Under the pieces are notes generated by a model that had not been told where the DNA came from, made no database searches, and worked only from the letters and a program-made list of their open reading frames with translations. A program made the position numbers and the translations under genes. Positions 34,572-42,876 of a stretch of 64,000 nt of DNA are shown here, piece after piece; the first letter of the stretch is position 1, and every line of letters begins with the position of its first letter. The stretch spans positions 62,001 to 126,000 of the forward strand of contig NZ_JALPVL010000017.1 in the NCBI RefSeq assembly GCF_023544465.1, given 5' to 3'. The stretch comes from Paractinoplanes maris. Lineage in GTDB: Bacteria; Actinomycetota; Actinomycetes; Mycobacteriales; Micromonosporaceae.

Positions 34572-34613
34572 CGGGATTGCTGGATTGCTGGTATTAGTAA
34601 TCCAATAATCCCG
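34572..34613. repeat. AT-richer palindrome upstream of the integrase
   Basis: CGGGATT-GCT-GGATT (34572-34586) is opposed by AATCC-AAT-AATCCCG (34599-34613), 12 of 15 bases pairing, with a 12-base loop. It is in the interval 34340-34735 between the integrase and the dynamin operon and could be a recombination core site. The rest of the interval holds the iterons and the promoter of the operon (TTGACC at 34649). Confidence 0.55.
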
Positions 34614-34735
34614 GGAGGCGTGGACTTCGGGCTGGATACAGCGGGGACTTGACCGAAACCTGATTGTGGTCATGGACGCGATGGCGTGACTCTGGGCGAG
34701 CACGAGCGCCGTCTCACGCGAGGAAGTGACCCGCT

Positions 34736-36175
34736 ATGGTCACGGAACGTCCGGAATGGCCGCTGACAGACTCCGTGCTCGACGTTGCCGAGCGGGCTGC
34801 CGCGTCCAGCCAAACCGCCCTGGCCGCCGCCGGGCACGCCGCGATGCTCCGGCTGCGCCGCCCGCTGGGTGTGGCAGTCGTCGGGCGCGTCTCGGCCGGC
34901 AAGTCGACTTTGGTGAACGCCGTCCTCGGCACCGCCGTGTCCCCCACCGCCGGCGGCGAGTGCACCCGGGTCGTCTACGTCTTCCGGCACGAGCTCTGGA
35001 CCTCGGCCATGGCCGTGCCACGCAACAGCTCACCAGCCCGTCCGGTGCGGCTGGAAGGCAGCCGGCTCGCCGCCGACCTGCCGTTCCCGGCGGCCGACAT
35101 CGAACGGGTCGATGTCACCATGCCCGTGCCCATGCTGGAACTCGCCACCGTCTTCGACACCCCCGGTCTCGCCTCGACCAACCGGGAGACCTCGGCGGTC
35201 ACCGAACGACTGCTCGACGACACGATGAGCGCCACCGTCGCCGCCGACGCCCTGCTCTTCTGCGTCAACGGGCCCATCAAGGAGGACGAGGAGGAAGCGG
35301 TCCGCACCTTCCGGACCGGTCGCAGCAAGGTCCGGATGACCGGCGGCTCGGCGGTGGCCGTGCTCACCAAGGCCGACGCGATGAGCCAGGACCGCCGGCG
35401 GACCCTCAAGGAGGCCGAGTCCCTGGCGCAGCGCATGTCCGCGTCGCACGCCGACATCTTCGGCGGAGTGTTCCCGGTCGTGGGGTTGCTCGCCGAGACC
35501 GCGATGACCGGCGCGCTGCGGGCACGGCACGTCACCGCGCTCGCCGAGCTGGCCACGGCGTGGACGGTCGACGACACCCACGTCGCCTTGCTTTCCGACG
35601 AAGTCTTCTACGAGGTGCCGGGACCGGTCGCCACCGTCCAGCGGCACGAGCTGATGGGTTTGCTCGGTTGCTACGGCATCGGCGAACTGATGGAGGTGTT
35701 GCGCAGCAGCCCCCGAGCGGATGTCCGCGTCCTCACTCAGGTGGCCCGGGAGGCATCCGGCTACGACCAGATGGAACGCCGCCTGCGGATGACACTCGGT
35801 TCGCGCGCCGACGTGATGAAAGCGGGCGCCACCTTGCAGGAACTGATGGACTGCGCCTACTACGTGGGCGACTGGAACGTCTACGGCGCGGCGCAGGAAC
35901 TGCTCGACCGGCCCGAGATGTTTCCCCTGCACCTGCTGGACATCTCCCGCCAGCTCGCGTCGGGCCGGGTGAAGCCGCCGCCGGGACTGGCCGAGCAGGC
36001 CTGGGTCGCGGTGACTGTCGGCCTCGCCCCGGTGCGGCCCAAGGAGGCCGCCATGCACGTCGCGCAGTGGCGTTCATGGTCGTCGCTGACCGACAACGCC
36101 GGCCGCGCTGTGGCCCGGGTGATGATCCGGGCCTGGCAGCTGGCCACCGACGTCGGACGGAGGTCATGGCGATGA
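34736..36175 (+). CDS. Dynamin-like GTPase 1 (IniA/IniC-like)
   Basis: 479 residues. G1 is VVGRVSAGKSTLVNAVLG (residues about 45-62), G2 is likely Thr in GGECTRVVYVF, G3 is VFDTPGL, G4 is VLTKADAM. Helical stalk-like sequence follows, without an obvious membrane segment. A GAGGAAG ribosome site lies nine bases before ATG 34736. It is the first gene of a four-gene operon with overlaps at every junction. Dynamin-like proteins remodel membranes. The two-dynamin arrangement recalls mycobacterial IniA/IniC, but the partners here are chaperone-like. Confidence 0.87.
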   Translation: MVTERPEWPLTDSVLDVAERAAASSQTALAAAGHAAMLRLRRPLGVAVVGRVSAGKSTLVNAVLGTAVSPTAGGECTRVVYVFRHELWTSAMAVPRNSSPARPVRLEGSRLAADLPFPAADIERVDVTMPVPMLELATVFDTPGLASTNRETSAVTERLLDDTMSATVAADALLFCVNGPIKEDEEEAVRTFRTGRSKVRMTGGSAVAVLTKADAMSQDRRRTLKEAESLAQRMSASHADIFGGVFPVVGLLAETAMTGALRARHVTALAELATAWTVDDTHVALLSDEVFYEVPGPVATVQRHELMGLLGCYGIGELMEVLRSSPRADVRVLTQVAREASGYDQMERRLRMTLGSRADVMKAGATLQELMDCAYYVGDWNVYGAAQELLDRPEMFPLHLLDISRQLASGRVKPPPGLAEQAWVAVTVGLAPVRPKEAAMHVAQWRSWSSLTDNAGRAVARVMIRAWQLATDVGRRSWR

Positions 36176-36963
36176 CGTTCACCCTGGTCGGCTGGCGCCG
36201 CCGCGCCGCGATCACCGCGGCCGCGGTGATCGGTGCGGTCGCCGCCTACCTGATGGTGATGCTCCTGGCTCCTCGTCCGTCCCAGGCGGAGGAGGTCGCC
36301 CAGCAGGTGCTGGCAGCCGCCCGCGAAGGTGCCGGCGACCGGATCGCCGAGCTGTTGCCCGAGGCCGGCTGGGCCGACCTCACCGGCGGCGGCACCACCG
36401 TCCGCTATCGAGCTGGACGGGCCCCACAGCCGGCCGACGGCAGCGCCTTCCGGCCGGACGGCCCGCTCACGGTGGCCTCCGCGGTCGACCAGCACAGCGG
36501 GTGGTCCGTGATCGTCTCCGTGCCGGCCGGCGGGAACCCGGCCTGGGCCGCCGCAGCCGCCGCCGGCGCGGTCCTGCTGACCACCGTGGCCGTGGCCACG
36601 GTGGCCGGTTCCCCGCCCCCCAACCTCACGCCGGTGCCGGTGGACGACGGTCCCGAGGGCCGGCAACGCGCCGCCATGATTCGCAGCCTGGCCGACCTGG
36701 TGCCGCAGATGCCCGACGCCCTGGCCTGGCAGGCCACCTCCATCCTGGAGGCCGCCGGCGTGCGGACCATCCGGCCTGACGGCGACCGCTTCGACCCGGC
36801 CGTGCATCACGCCGTCGGCACCGAACATCCACCGGACGGCCAAACCGCCGGGGTCATCGCCCGCACGATCCGTCCCGGCTATGCCGACGGGCGGCGCCTC
36901 GTGGTCCATCCCCGGGTCGTGGTCTTCGACGACGACACCCCAGCCGACGGAGCCCGGTCATGA
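36172..36963 (+). CDS. Membrane-anchored GrpE-like nucleotide-exchange factor
   Basis: 263 residues from ATG 36172, which overlaps the previous stop (ATGA) and sits eight bases after ACGGAGG. Two membrane helices (RRRAAITAAAVIGAVAAYLM, residues about 9-33; WAAAAAAGAVLLTTVAVAT near 125-145) enclose an extracellular loop of about 90 residues. The cytosolic C-terminus is GrpE-like: IRSLADLVPQMPDALAWQ, ILEAAGVRTIRPDGDRFDP, HHAVGTEHPP, GVIARTIRPGY, VVHPRVVVFD. These match the GrpE beta-domain pattern G..FDP..HEAV....G.V.....GY.....LRPA.V.V. It should pair with the Hsp70 encoded two genes downstream. Function inferred, fold assignment from motif only. Confidence 0.75.
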   Translation: MTFTLVGWRRRAAITAAAVIGAVAAYLMVMLLAPRPSQAEEVAQQVLAAAREGAGDRIAELLPEAGWADLTGGGTTVRYRAGRAPQPADGSAFRPDGPLTVASAVDQHSGWSVIVSVPAGGNPAWAAAAAAGAVLLTTVAVATVAGSPPPNLTPVPVDDGPEGRQRAAMIRSLADLVPQMPDALAWQATSILEAAGVRTIRPDGDRFDPAVHHAVGTEHPPDGQTAGVIARTIRPGYADGRRLVVHPRVVVFDDDTPADGARS

Positions 36964-38795
36964 CCGAGCCCACCGACTTGACCGGCATCCGGCGGGCCCT
37001 CGCCGACTGCCGCAACTCGCTGCGGGCCGAGGCCGACCGGTACGGCTGGGACGACGTCGCCCCACTGCTGGACCCGCTGACCGCAGCCGACGACGACGCC
37101 ATCCGGGTCGTGGTCGCCGGGGAGACCAAACGCGGCAAGTCCCGGCTGGTCAACAGCATCGTCGGACGGCCCGGGCTCAGCCCGGTGGCGGTGGACGTCA
37201 CCACCGCCTGCTGGGTCGAGCTCAGCCACGGCGACCGCGACCAGGCCGAGGTGCTCCTGGCCGACACCACTTCCCCGGCCCGCCTGGTCCGCCGGGCCAT
37301 CGAGGTGTTCGAACTGGAGAGCTACGTGGCCCTCCACCAGATCACCGACCCGGTGCTCGGCGTCCAGGTGCGGCTGCCCTCGCCCGCACTGGACGGCATG
37401 GTGCTGGTGGACACGCCCGGCGTCGGCGGACTCCACGCCGGGCACTCGAGAATCACCCTGTCCACGCTGGGCCGGGCCGACGCGCTGCTGTTCGTGTGCG
37501 ACGCCTCGCAACCCATCCTCGCCCCCGAGATCGACTTCCTCACCGAGGCCGCCCAGCGGATCACCGCCATCACCATCGCCGTGACCAAGACCGACCTGAC
37601 CGGCTCGGACGTCGTCGTCGAGGAGACCCGCCGCCGGGTCGCCGCCGTCCCCCGCCTGACCGCCGTGCCGGTCATCGAGGTGTCCGCGGCTCTGGCCGAA
37701 AACGCGGCAACCATCGAGAACGTGGCGATCGCCCGACGGCTCACCGAGTTGTCCGGCATGGCCGCCCTGACCGCCGCGCTGCGCCGCCAGGCCCGCGCCG
37801 ACCACGTCACGCTGCGCCTGACCAACGCCGCCCGGCGCACCGGGACGGTGGCCCGGCTGCTGCTCGATCGTTCCCACCGCTGGCTGGTAGACGCCGACGG
37901 CGGCATCGCCCAGGAACGTGAGCTGACCGACCGGATCGAGCGGTTGCACGACCTGCTCGCCGACCGGGCCCGCCTGCGCGTCCTGGTGCAGGACCATCTC
38001 GCCCGGCTCGGCGAGGACCCGGCCGCCGACTTCCGCGACCGGGCCGCGAACCTGGGAAGCCGGTTCCGCACCGAGGCCGAACGCGGTCCGGCCGCCCAAC
38101 TGAACACGCTCGCCCCACGGCTGGCGGCCGACCTCACCGCCGCCGGCTCGACCGCGCTGGAGGAGGCCGCCGGACAGACCCGCCTGGTCATGCGCGACCT
38201 CATCGACCAGGCCGGCGGCACCCCTTACCCGGGCGCGGTGACCGGGCCGGTCGCGCTGGAGCTCGGCCTGACCCTGCCCGAACTGTCCCGCCCGGCCATC
38301 AGCTCGGCGCTGGCTCACGCGGCCGGGATCTTTCCGACCCTGTCCGGGCTTGTCGGCGGGTCCGCCGCTGTCGTGTCTGTGCTGACCGGGCCGGGAGTCA
38401 TCGCCGCCTGCATCGCCGTGGCCGCCTGCGCGGGCTGGTGGAAGGTCTGGGGCCAGAACGAGGAGCAACGCCGCGCCGAGCTCGGCGCCTGGATCAGCGC
38501 CGCCGAGACCGAGGCGTCCACCACCTTCACCCGCGAGATGCGCCGCCGCGCCGGCGAGGCCCGCGCCTACGCCGAGACCGCGCTGGTCGACGTCCTCACC
38601 GCCGAGCAGACGGAACTGAACGACCTGCAGACCCGGCGGGCCGTCATCCGCGCCACCGGCGACCAGGCCCGCGCCGAAGCACGACGCAGATACGAAGAAG
38701 CGGAACGGATCCTCCGGCCGCTTTCCGAACGGGCCGACGCACTGCTGCTGCAGCTGTCCGGGCCCCCGCTCCAGGAGAGGAGCACCGGCTCATGA
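36960..38795 (+). CDS. Dynamin-like GTPase 2 with hydrophobic membrane segment
   Basis: 611 residues. G1 VVVAGETKRGKSRLVNSIVG (residues about 49-68), G3 VLVDTPGVGGLHAGH, G4 VTKTDLTG. Coiled-coil-prone helices follow. A hydrophobic hairpin-like segment lies near residues 450-490 (FPTLSGLVGGSAAVVSVLTG, then GVIAACIAVAACAGWW), a possible membrane-inserting paddle. A charged helical C-terminus follows (ARRRYEEAERILRPL). Starts at ATGA overlapping the GrpE-like gene and ends overlapping the Hsp70-like start. With dynamin-like GTPase 1 it probably forms a hetero-oligomer. Confidence 0.87.
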   Translation: MTEPTDLTGIRRALADCRNSLRAEADRYGWDDVAPLLDPLTAADDDAIRVVVAGETKRGKSRLVNSIVGRPGLSPVAVDVTTACWVELSHGDRDQAEVLLADTTSPARLVRRAIEVFELESYVALHQITDPVLGVQVRLPSPALDGMVLVDTPGVGGLHAGHSRITLSTLGRADALLFVCDASQPILAPEIDFLTEAAQRITAITIAVTKTDLTGSDVVVEETRRRVAAVPRLTAVPVIEVSAALAENAATIENVAIARRLTELSGMAALTAALRRQARADHVTLRLTNAARRTGTVARLLLDRSHRWLVDADGGIAQERELTDRIERLHDLLADRARLRVLVQDHLARLGEDPAADFRDRAANLGSRFRTEAERGPAAQLNTLAPRLAADLTAAGSTALEEAAGQTRLVMRDLIDQAGGTPYPGAVTGPVALELGLTLPELSRPAISSALAHAAGIFPTLSGLVGGSAAVVSVLTGPGVIAACIAVAACAGWWKVWGQNEEQRRAELGAWISAAETEASTTFTREMRRRAGEARAYAETALVDVLTAEQTELNDLQTRRAVIRATGDQARAEARRRYEEAERILRPLSERADALLLQLSGPPLQERSTGS

Positions 38796-39994
38796 CCACG
38801 TGGGTGCTCGCCATCGATTTCGGCACCACCAACACCGTCGCCTCCGTCGGCGACGACTCGGGCGTGCGGACCCTGAACGTCGACGGCCGGCCGGTGATGC
38901 CGTCCGCGGTCTTCCTGGAACGACTCGACCGTCCCGGCTCGGCCGAGTCGTGGACCGTCGGCGAGCGGGCCGTGCACCTGGCCCGCCGCCGGCTCGAGCA
39001 GTTCGAGGCCAACCCGAAGAAGTGCGTCGCCGACGGCACCCTGTTCCTCGGCGGGCGAGACGTGCCGGTCGGCGACGCGATCGCCGCGCTGCTGGCCCCC
39101 ATCGTGGACGAGGCCGCCAGCCAGTACGCCCGGCAGCCACCAGCCGTCGTCCTGGTGACCCACCCCGCGTCCTGGGCCGGGCCCCGCGTGGAGATCCTGC
39201 GCCAAGCCGTCCGATCGGCCACCCAGGGCCGCCGGTGGCCGGAACCGTTCACCCTGGCCGAACCGGTGGCGGCCGCCCAGCGCACCCTGCACGCACCGGA
39301 CATCGCCGACCACGCCCGCCTGGTGGTCCTCGACTTCGGCGGCGGGACCGTCGACGTGTCGGTCGTCGACCGCCACGACGCCACCGTCACCGTGGTGGGG
39401 CGGCCCGTCGGGCTGGAATCGCTCGGCGGTGAGGACTTCGACATGCGGCTGGCCGCCTGGATGTGCGACGAGATCGGACTGCCCGGGCTGTTCCAGCACC
39501 TGGCCGCCTCACCCGATCCGGACCGTCAGGAACGGGCGGTGGAACTCCGCGCCCACGCCCGCATCCTCAAGGAAGAGCTTTCGAAGCGGACGGTCGTGCA
39601 CGGCCAGGTCTACCGGTCCCCACCGGAACTGCCCGAGACCGTGCCGGTCCAGGTCAACCGTAACCAGCTGGAACAGCTCATCGGCGGCGGACCGGGCCGC
39701 GAGCCCGGCCTGGCCGAGGCGGTCGGCCTGGTCGACCACGCGATGCGCGGAGCACCACCCGGACCGCCGTTCGGCGGGGTGTTCCTGGTCGGTGGCTCCT
39801 CCCGGATCAGCCGGCTCGGCGTGCTGGTGGTCGAACGGACCGGGCGGCCACCCATCATGCACGGCGACCCGACCACCGCCGTCTCCGACGGCGCCGCCCA
39901 ATACGGCCTGCGCCAGGTGCGCGGACGCGCCCACCACCAGGCACCGGCCGGGCCGGTCGTAGCTTCCAGCGAAAAAACAACGCTAAGAAGTTGA
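38792..39994 (+). pseudogene. Hsp70-family ATPase, 5' part of a gene split by the Tn3 transposon
   Basis: The Hsp70/actin-like nucleotide-binding domain is complete: phosphate-1 VLAIDFGTTNTVASV, phosphate-2 LVVLDFGGGTVDVSVVD, GGEDFDMRLA, and adenosine motif FLVGGSSRISRL (residues about 330-341). There is no classical substrate-binding domain. The frame enters the left inverted repeat of the Tn3 element and stops at 39994, so the last 14 or so residues (VVASSEKTTLRS) come from the transposon. Joined to 49046-49785 it would be about 632 residues with a Pro-rich linker, one membrane helix and an ectodomain. The truncated cytosolic domain might still be made and be soluble. Confidence 0.85.
39950..39987 (+). 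repeat. Left terminal inverted repeat of the Tn3 element
   Basis: Outer end GGGCCGGT, then a 30-bp part (39958-39987) starting CGTAGCTTCCAGCG and ending ACGCTAAG. That part is an exact reverse complement of 49003-49032. The outer eight bases match the right end at five positions. Confidence 0.92.
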
Positions 39995-40100
39995 TCTAGG
40001 CGTGCACCTGGGGCACTACCTCAAGACGATGGGCTTACAGGAGAGCCGATTCGCCGTTTCCCGTGATCTCGGCATGTGGGAGCAGGGTCAGCGTAGTCAC

Positions 40101-40472
40101 CTATCTGGTCCGGGTGAGAGAACGTCGTGTTGGTCGACCACCGGCAGGGTGTGGGCGGTCAGAGTCGCCAGCCGGAGTTCCATCCGGGAACTTGGTGGCC
40201 AGGACCGAGAACTCGAGTTCGAGTGTGCCGCTGGTGGCGGCCGGGGCGAGCATGGCGGTGTATTCGGGGTCGGGTGAGTAGAGCGTCCACCGGCGGCCGC
40301 GGGCGTCGGTGACGAAGAGAAGGCCCCAGGCGGCCGGGGCTGTGCCTGCGAGGGTGACGAGCCGGCCGGTGCGGTGGCCGAGCTGGGCGTGGCTGATCTG
40401 GCCGTGGCCGGCGACCGTGAGCGGAAAGCGTGGGACGCCGGGTGGCCAAGCCCAGCGGGGCAGCCGGCTCAC
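40101..40472 (-). CDS. Small protein coupled to the transposon recombinase
   Basis: 123 residues, GTG 40472 overlapping the recombinase stop (GTGA). MSRLPRWAWPPGVPRFPLTVAGHGQ is followed by a beta-rich middle (LVTLAGTAPAAWGLLFVTDARGRRWTLYSPDPEYTAML). No family recognised. The coupling supports a real accessory gene of the element, perhaps helping recombinase function. The remaining 39995-40100 between it and the left repeat shows no gene. Confidence 0.6.
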   Translation of the reverse strand: MSRLPRWAWPPGVPRFPLTVAGHGQISHAQLGHRTGRLVTLAGTAPAAWGLLFVTDARGRRWTLYSPDPEYTAMLAPAATSGTLELEFSVLATKFPDGTPAGDSDRPHPAGGRPTRRSLTRTR

Positions 40473-41575
40473 CGGTTGGCCCGGGTGAGCAGCTGGTCGT
40501 ACTTCTCGACGCTCGGCGGCCCGGGCCGGGAGTCCTGCGGCAACTGAGCCAGCCGACGCTTGAGCAGCGCGTCATCGGCGCCGTCATCCTGGCGGGGCCG
40601 CACGCCACCGCCCTCGACGCCGTCGGTCAGGTGGGCGTACTCGGTTTTGGCCTGCTCGACGGCGCCGGGGTAGGCCCGGGTCTTTTCGTGCTCGGCGAGG
40701 GCCCGGTAGATGCTGGCGACGCTCGGGTTTTGCCCCTTGCGCCGGCCGGTCGGGATGAGCAGGTCCGGGCGGATCTGCTCGACGGTCTCGCCGTTGGCCC
40801 GCCGGCGTAGCACGGTGTGCAGCATGTCGGCGGTGATGACGGCTGGCCGCCCGCCGTGCTTGCCCTTGCGGGCCGCGGCGTCGAGGCCTTCGAGGGTGGC
40901 TTCGCGGATGTTCTCCCGCTCGGTCTCGCCCATCGCGGCGAAGAACGCGAACAGCATGCGCCCGGAGCCGGCCGGGTCGTAGAGGCCGGGCAGCGGGCCG
41001 GCGAGCATCTCCAGGACCAGGCCGTGCGCGCTGAGATGGTCGGCCAGGGCGGTGAGTTCGGCGGCGTCGCGGCCGAGGCGTTTCATCTCGTTGACGGTCA
41101 GGATGACCCGGCAGTGCGGGGCGTGGGCCTTGATCTGCCGGGCCAGCGCGAGCGCCGCCTCGAACTGCGGCCGCAACCGGACCCGGGTGGAGATCTTCTC
41201 CGAGAAGATCTTGTCGCGGCCGATGCCGTGCGCGGCGAGGGCGTCCAGTTGCGACTGCAGCTCCTGGGTCAGGGTGCTGCACCGGGCGTACCCGATCCGG
41301 ATGTCCGCGGCCGGGGTGTCGGCCGGCAACGGTGCCGGCGGCGGGGTGCCTGGACGCCACGGCTGGCCCGGGCCGCGGTCGGTCGGGGTCAGCACCCGCA
41401 GTTCTTTGCTCAGCCGGCGGACCTTGGTGAACCGGCCGGTGTGGTACGAGGTGGCCACCGCGCCGGAACGCGACCGGCACGGCGAGCCGGGCTGCGCCTG
41501 GCAGCGCGGGCATGGGTGCCGCTCGACATCGTCGGCGTCATAGGTCTCGGGATCGCGTTCCTCTGCACCAACCAT
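40469..41575 (-). CDS. Serine recombinase (Tn3 resolvase type) with N-terminal zinc-finger extension
   Basis: 368 residues. A Cys-rich N-terminal extension (HPCPRCQAQPGSPCRSRSG, residues about 19-38) precedes the resolvase catalytic domain IRIGYARCSTLTQELQSQLDAL with its Ser nucleophile, then the NEMKRLGRDAAEL and FAFFAAMGETEREN helices. The C-terminal helix-turn-helix is KHGGRPAVITADMLHTVLRRR, NPSVASIYRALAEHE. ATG 41575 was chosen because the sequence before it has no family content; its Shine-Dalgarno sequence is weak. It should resolve Tn3 cointegrates at the repeats just upstream. Confidence 0.88.
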   Translation of the reverse strand: MVGAEERDPETYDADDVERHPCPRCQAQPGSPCRSRSGAVATSYHTGRFTKVRRLSKELRVLTPTDRGPGQPWRPGTPPPAPLPADTPAADIRIGYARCSTLTQELQSQLDALAAHGIGRDKIFSEKISTRVRLRPQFEAALALARQIKAHAPHCRVILTVNEMKRLGRDAAELTALADHLSAHGLVLEMLAGPLPGLYDPAGSGRMLFAFFAAMGETERENIREATLEGLDAAARKGKHGGRPAVITADMLHTVLRRRANGETVEQIRPDLLIPTGRRKGQNPSVASIYRALAEHEKTRAYPGAVEQAKTEYAHLTDGVEGGGVRPRQDDGADDALLKRRLAQLPQDSRPGPPSVEKYDQLLTRANR

Positions 41576-41598
41576 GCCCCGAATGCTCGCACAAACAT

Positions 41599-41701
41599 TT
41601 CTCAGAACCACGTTGCGACACTCTTGCGTGAGAACGGGTTGTGAGAACGGATCTGGCCTAGATCGGCAGTGCCGGGCCCGGTTGCGGGTTCCTTCTCAGA
41701 A
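41599..41701. promoter_or_regulatory. Putative res site of the Tn3 recombinase
   Basis: TTCTCAGAA occurs at 41599-41607 and 41693-41701, and GTGAGAACGG at 41628-41637 and 41641-41650. These make several inverted half-sites (GTTCTCA/TGAGAAC) over about 100 bases right before the recombinase start, where resolvase sites usually lie. Confidence 0.5.
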
Positions 41702-41781
41702 TGGACCGTTTCTGCGAGCCAGAAGGTGCATTCGCTCCTCAGCGTCCATTTCTTCAACAACGTGATACTGCAAGCAATGAC

Positions 41782-41811
41782 TTGGTTATCACAAAAATTT
41801 GGTGTGACCAA
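41782..41811. promoter_or_regulatory. TetR-operator-like palindrome before the cargo tetR
   Basis: TTGGTTATCAC (41782-41792) is opposed by GTGTGACCAA (41802-41811); TTGGT and CAC pair with GTG and ACCAA. It is AT-rich and overlaps the probable promoter of the TetR gene (TAGGGT near 41821). Confidence 0.6.
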
Positions 41812-41832
41812 GATTTCTGCTAGGGTCAGGGC

Positions 41833-42483
41833 ATGGGTCGAGAACAAGGTCTCCGGGACCGTAAGAAGGCGCAGACGCGGGAGCGGATCGCTGATGTGGC
41901 TGCCGCCCTGTTCGCCGAGCGCGACTATGAAGCGGTGTCGATCCTGGATGTGGCTCGTGCGGCGAACGTGTCGGATCAGACTGTCTACAACTACTTCCCG
42001 GCCAAGCAGGACCTCGTGCTCGACCGGGTCGACGAGTTCCTTGAGCTGTACCGGCACGCCGTGCTCGAACGTGCCGAAGGGGTGAGCCCCGCCGGCGCAC
42101 TGCGCCCACTCGTCGAGGCTGACATCGACCGCTATCGTCACGCCGACCCGCGGTTGGCGCGCGGCGAGTTCCCCGCGCAATGCGTCGAAAGCGCTGTTCT
42201 GCGCCGGTTCGCCCTCGAGTTCCGGGAGCGGCAGGTCGACGCGGTGGCGGCGTCGATCACCAGCACCTGCCCGGCCCTGGAACCGATCGTCGCGAGAGCA
42301 CACGCCGCGGCGCTCATCAGCGTCGTCCAGACGATCACCGACCGGATCGGTGCCAGCCTCCTGGACTCAGGCCCGTCTGCCGCCCTGGCAGCCGACATGA
42401 CATGGGCCGCCGCTATCGCGTTCGACGATCTCGACCGCACCTTCCGCAGCGTCACGACGATTTCCCCAGGAGCCACCTCATGA
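41833..42483 (+). CDS. TetR-family regulator, transposon cargo
   Basis: 216 residues. Helix-turn-helix: SILDVARAANVSDQTVYNYFPAKQDLVLDRVDEF, preceded by RERIADVAAALFAERDY. The C-terminal domain (ARAHAAALISVVQTITDRIGASLLDSG) has a decayed duplicate at 42620-42830. It is followed by the FAD monooxygenase gene. Regulator plus flavoprotein monooxygenase is the typical arrangement of an inducible antibiotic- or aromatic-modifying cassette; inducer unknown. The palindrome upstream suggests autoregulation. Confidence 0.9.
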   Translation: MGREQGLRDRKKAQTRERIADVAAALFAERDYEAVSILDVARAANVSDQTVYNYFPAKQDLVLDRVDEFLELYRHAVLERAEGVSPAGALRPLVEADIDRYRHADPRLARGEFPAQCVESAVLRRFALEFRERQVDAVAASITSTCPALEPIVARAHAAALISVVQTITDRIGASLLDSGPSAALAADMTWAAAIAFDDLDRTFRSVTTISPGATS

Positions 42484-42572
42484 AGAACACCCGAGTCCTC
42501 ATCTCGCCAGCATCGCCGGACCAGCAGTTCCTCAGCGGCGTGCCCGGCGGGTGGGCCGCTTCCATACGCTGA
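42480..42572 (+). pseudogene. Remnant of a monooxygenase start (MKNTRVLIS...)
   Basis: ATG 42480 overlaps the tetR stop and gives a 30-residue frame beginning MKNTRVLISPAS, much like the MKNTRVLISGASIAGP start of FAD monooxygenases, but it runs out of similarity after nine residues and stops. It looks like the stump of an older monooxygenase gene replaced by the one at 42877. Confidence 0.5.
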
Positions 42573-42619
42573 GCGAGAGCGCCAAGCCCAGGTCATCACC
42601 GAGGCGACCCTCGAACCAT

Positions 42620-42830
42620 TCCCGAGATCCCGCCGAGCATCGCCCACTCGCACGCCGCGGCGATCGTCGCCGCCATTCACGCCATTTACGACCAGATCGG
42701 CGAGAACGTGCTGCCCACTCGCTCCAGGGCGATCAGCCGACACGATGCCCGCCACGCTGCACGTCGCCTTGAGCAGCTCGACCAGACGTTCGCCGGACTG
42801 CTCGCGAACGCCGCCACCTCGCCGGGCTGA
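42620..42830 (+). pseudogene. Remnant of a TetR C-terminal domain
   Basis: Frame ending TGA 42828-42830 reads SIAHSHAAAIVAAIHAIYDQIGENVL, then ARRLEQLDQTFAGLLANAATSPG. This resembles the end of the intact cargo TetR (ARAHAAALISVVQTITDRIGASLL). No start or helix-turn-helix is left. Confidence 0.5.
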
Positions 42831-42876
42831 GCACCCGGCATCACGACATCCCCACCCATCAAGCAAGGAGCCCATC

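Noticed and set aside
34726..36163. Long frame upstream of the GrpE-like protein in the same reading frame
   Set aside because: It runs out of frame across the dynamin 1 gene and is Arg/Pro-rich; the ribosome site and ATGA overlap place the start at 36172.
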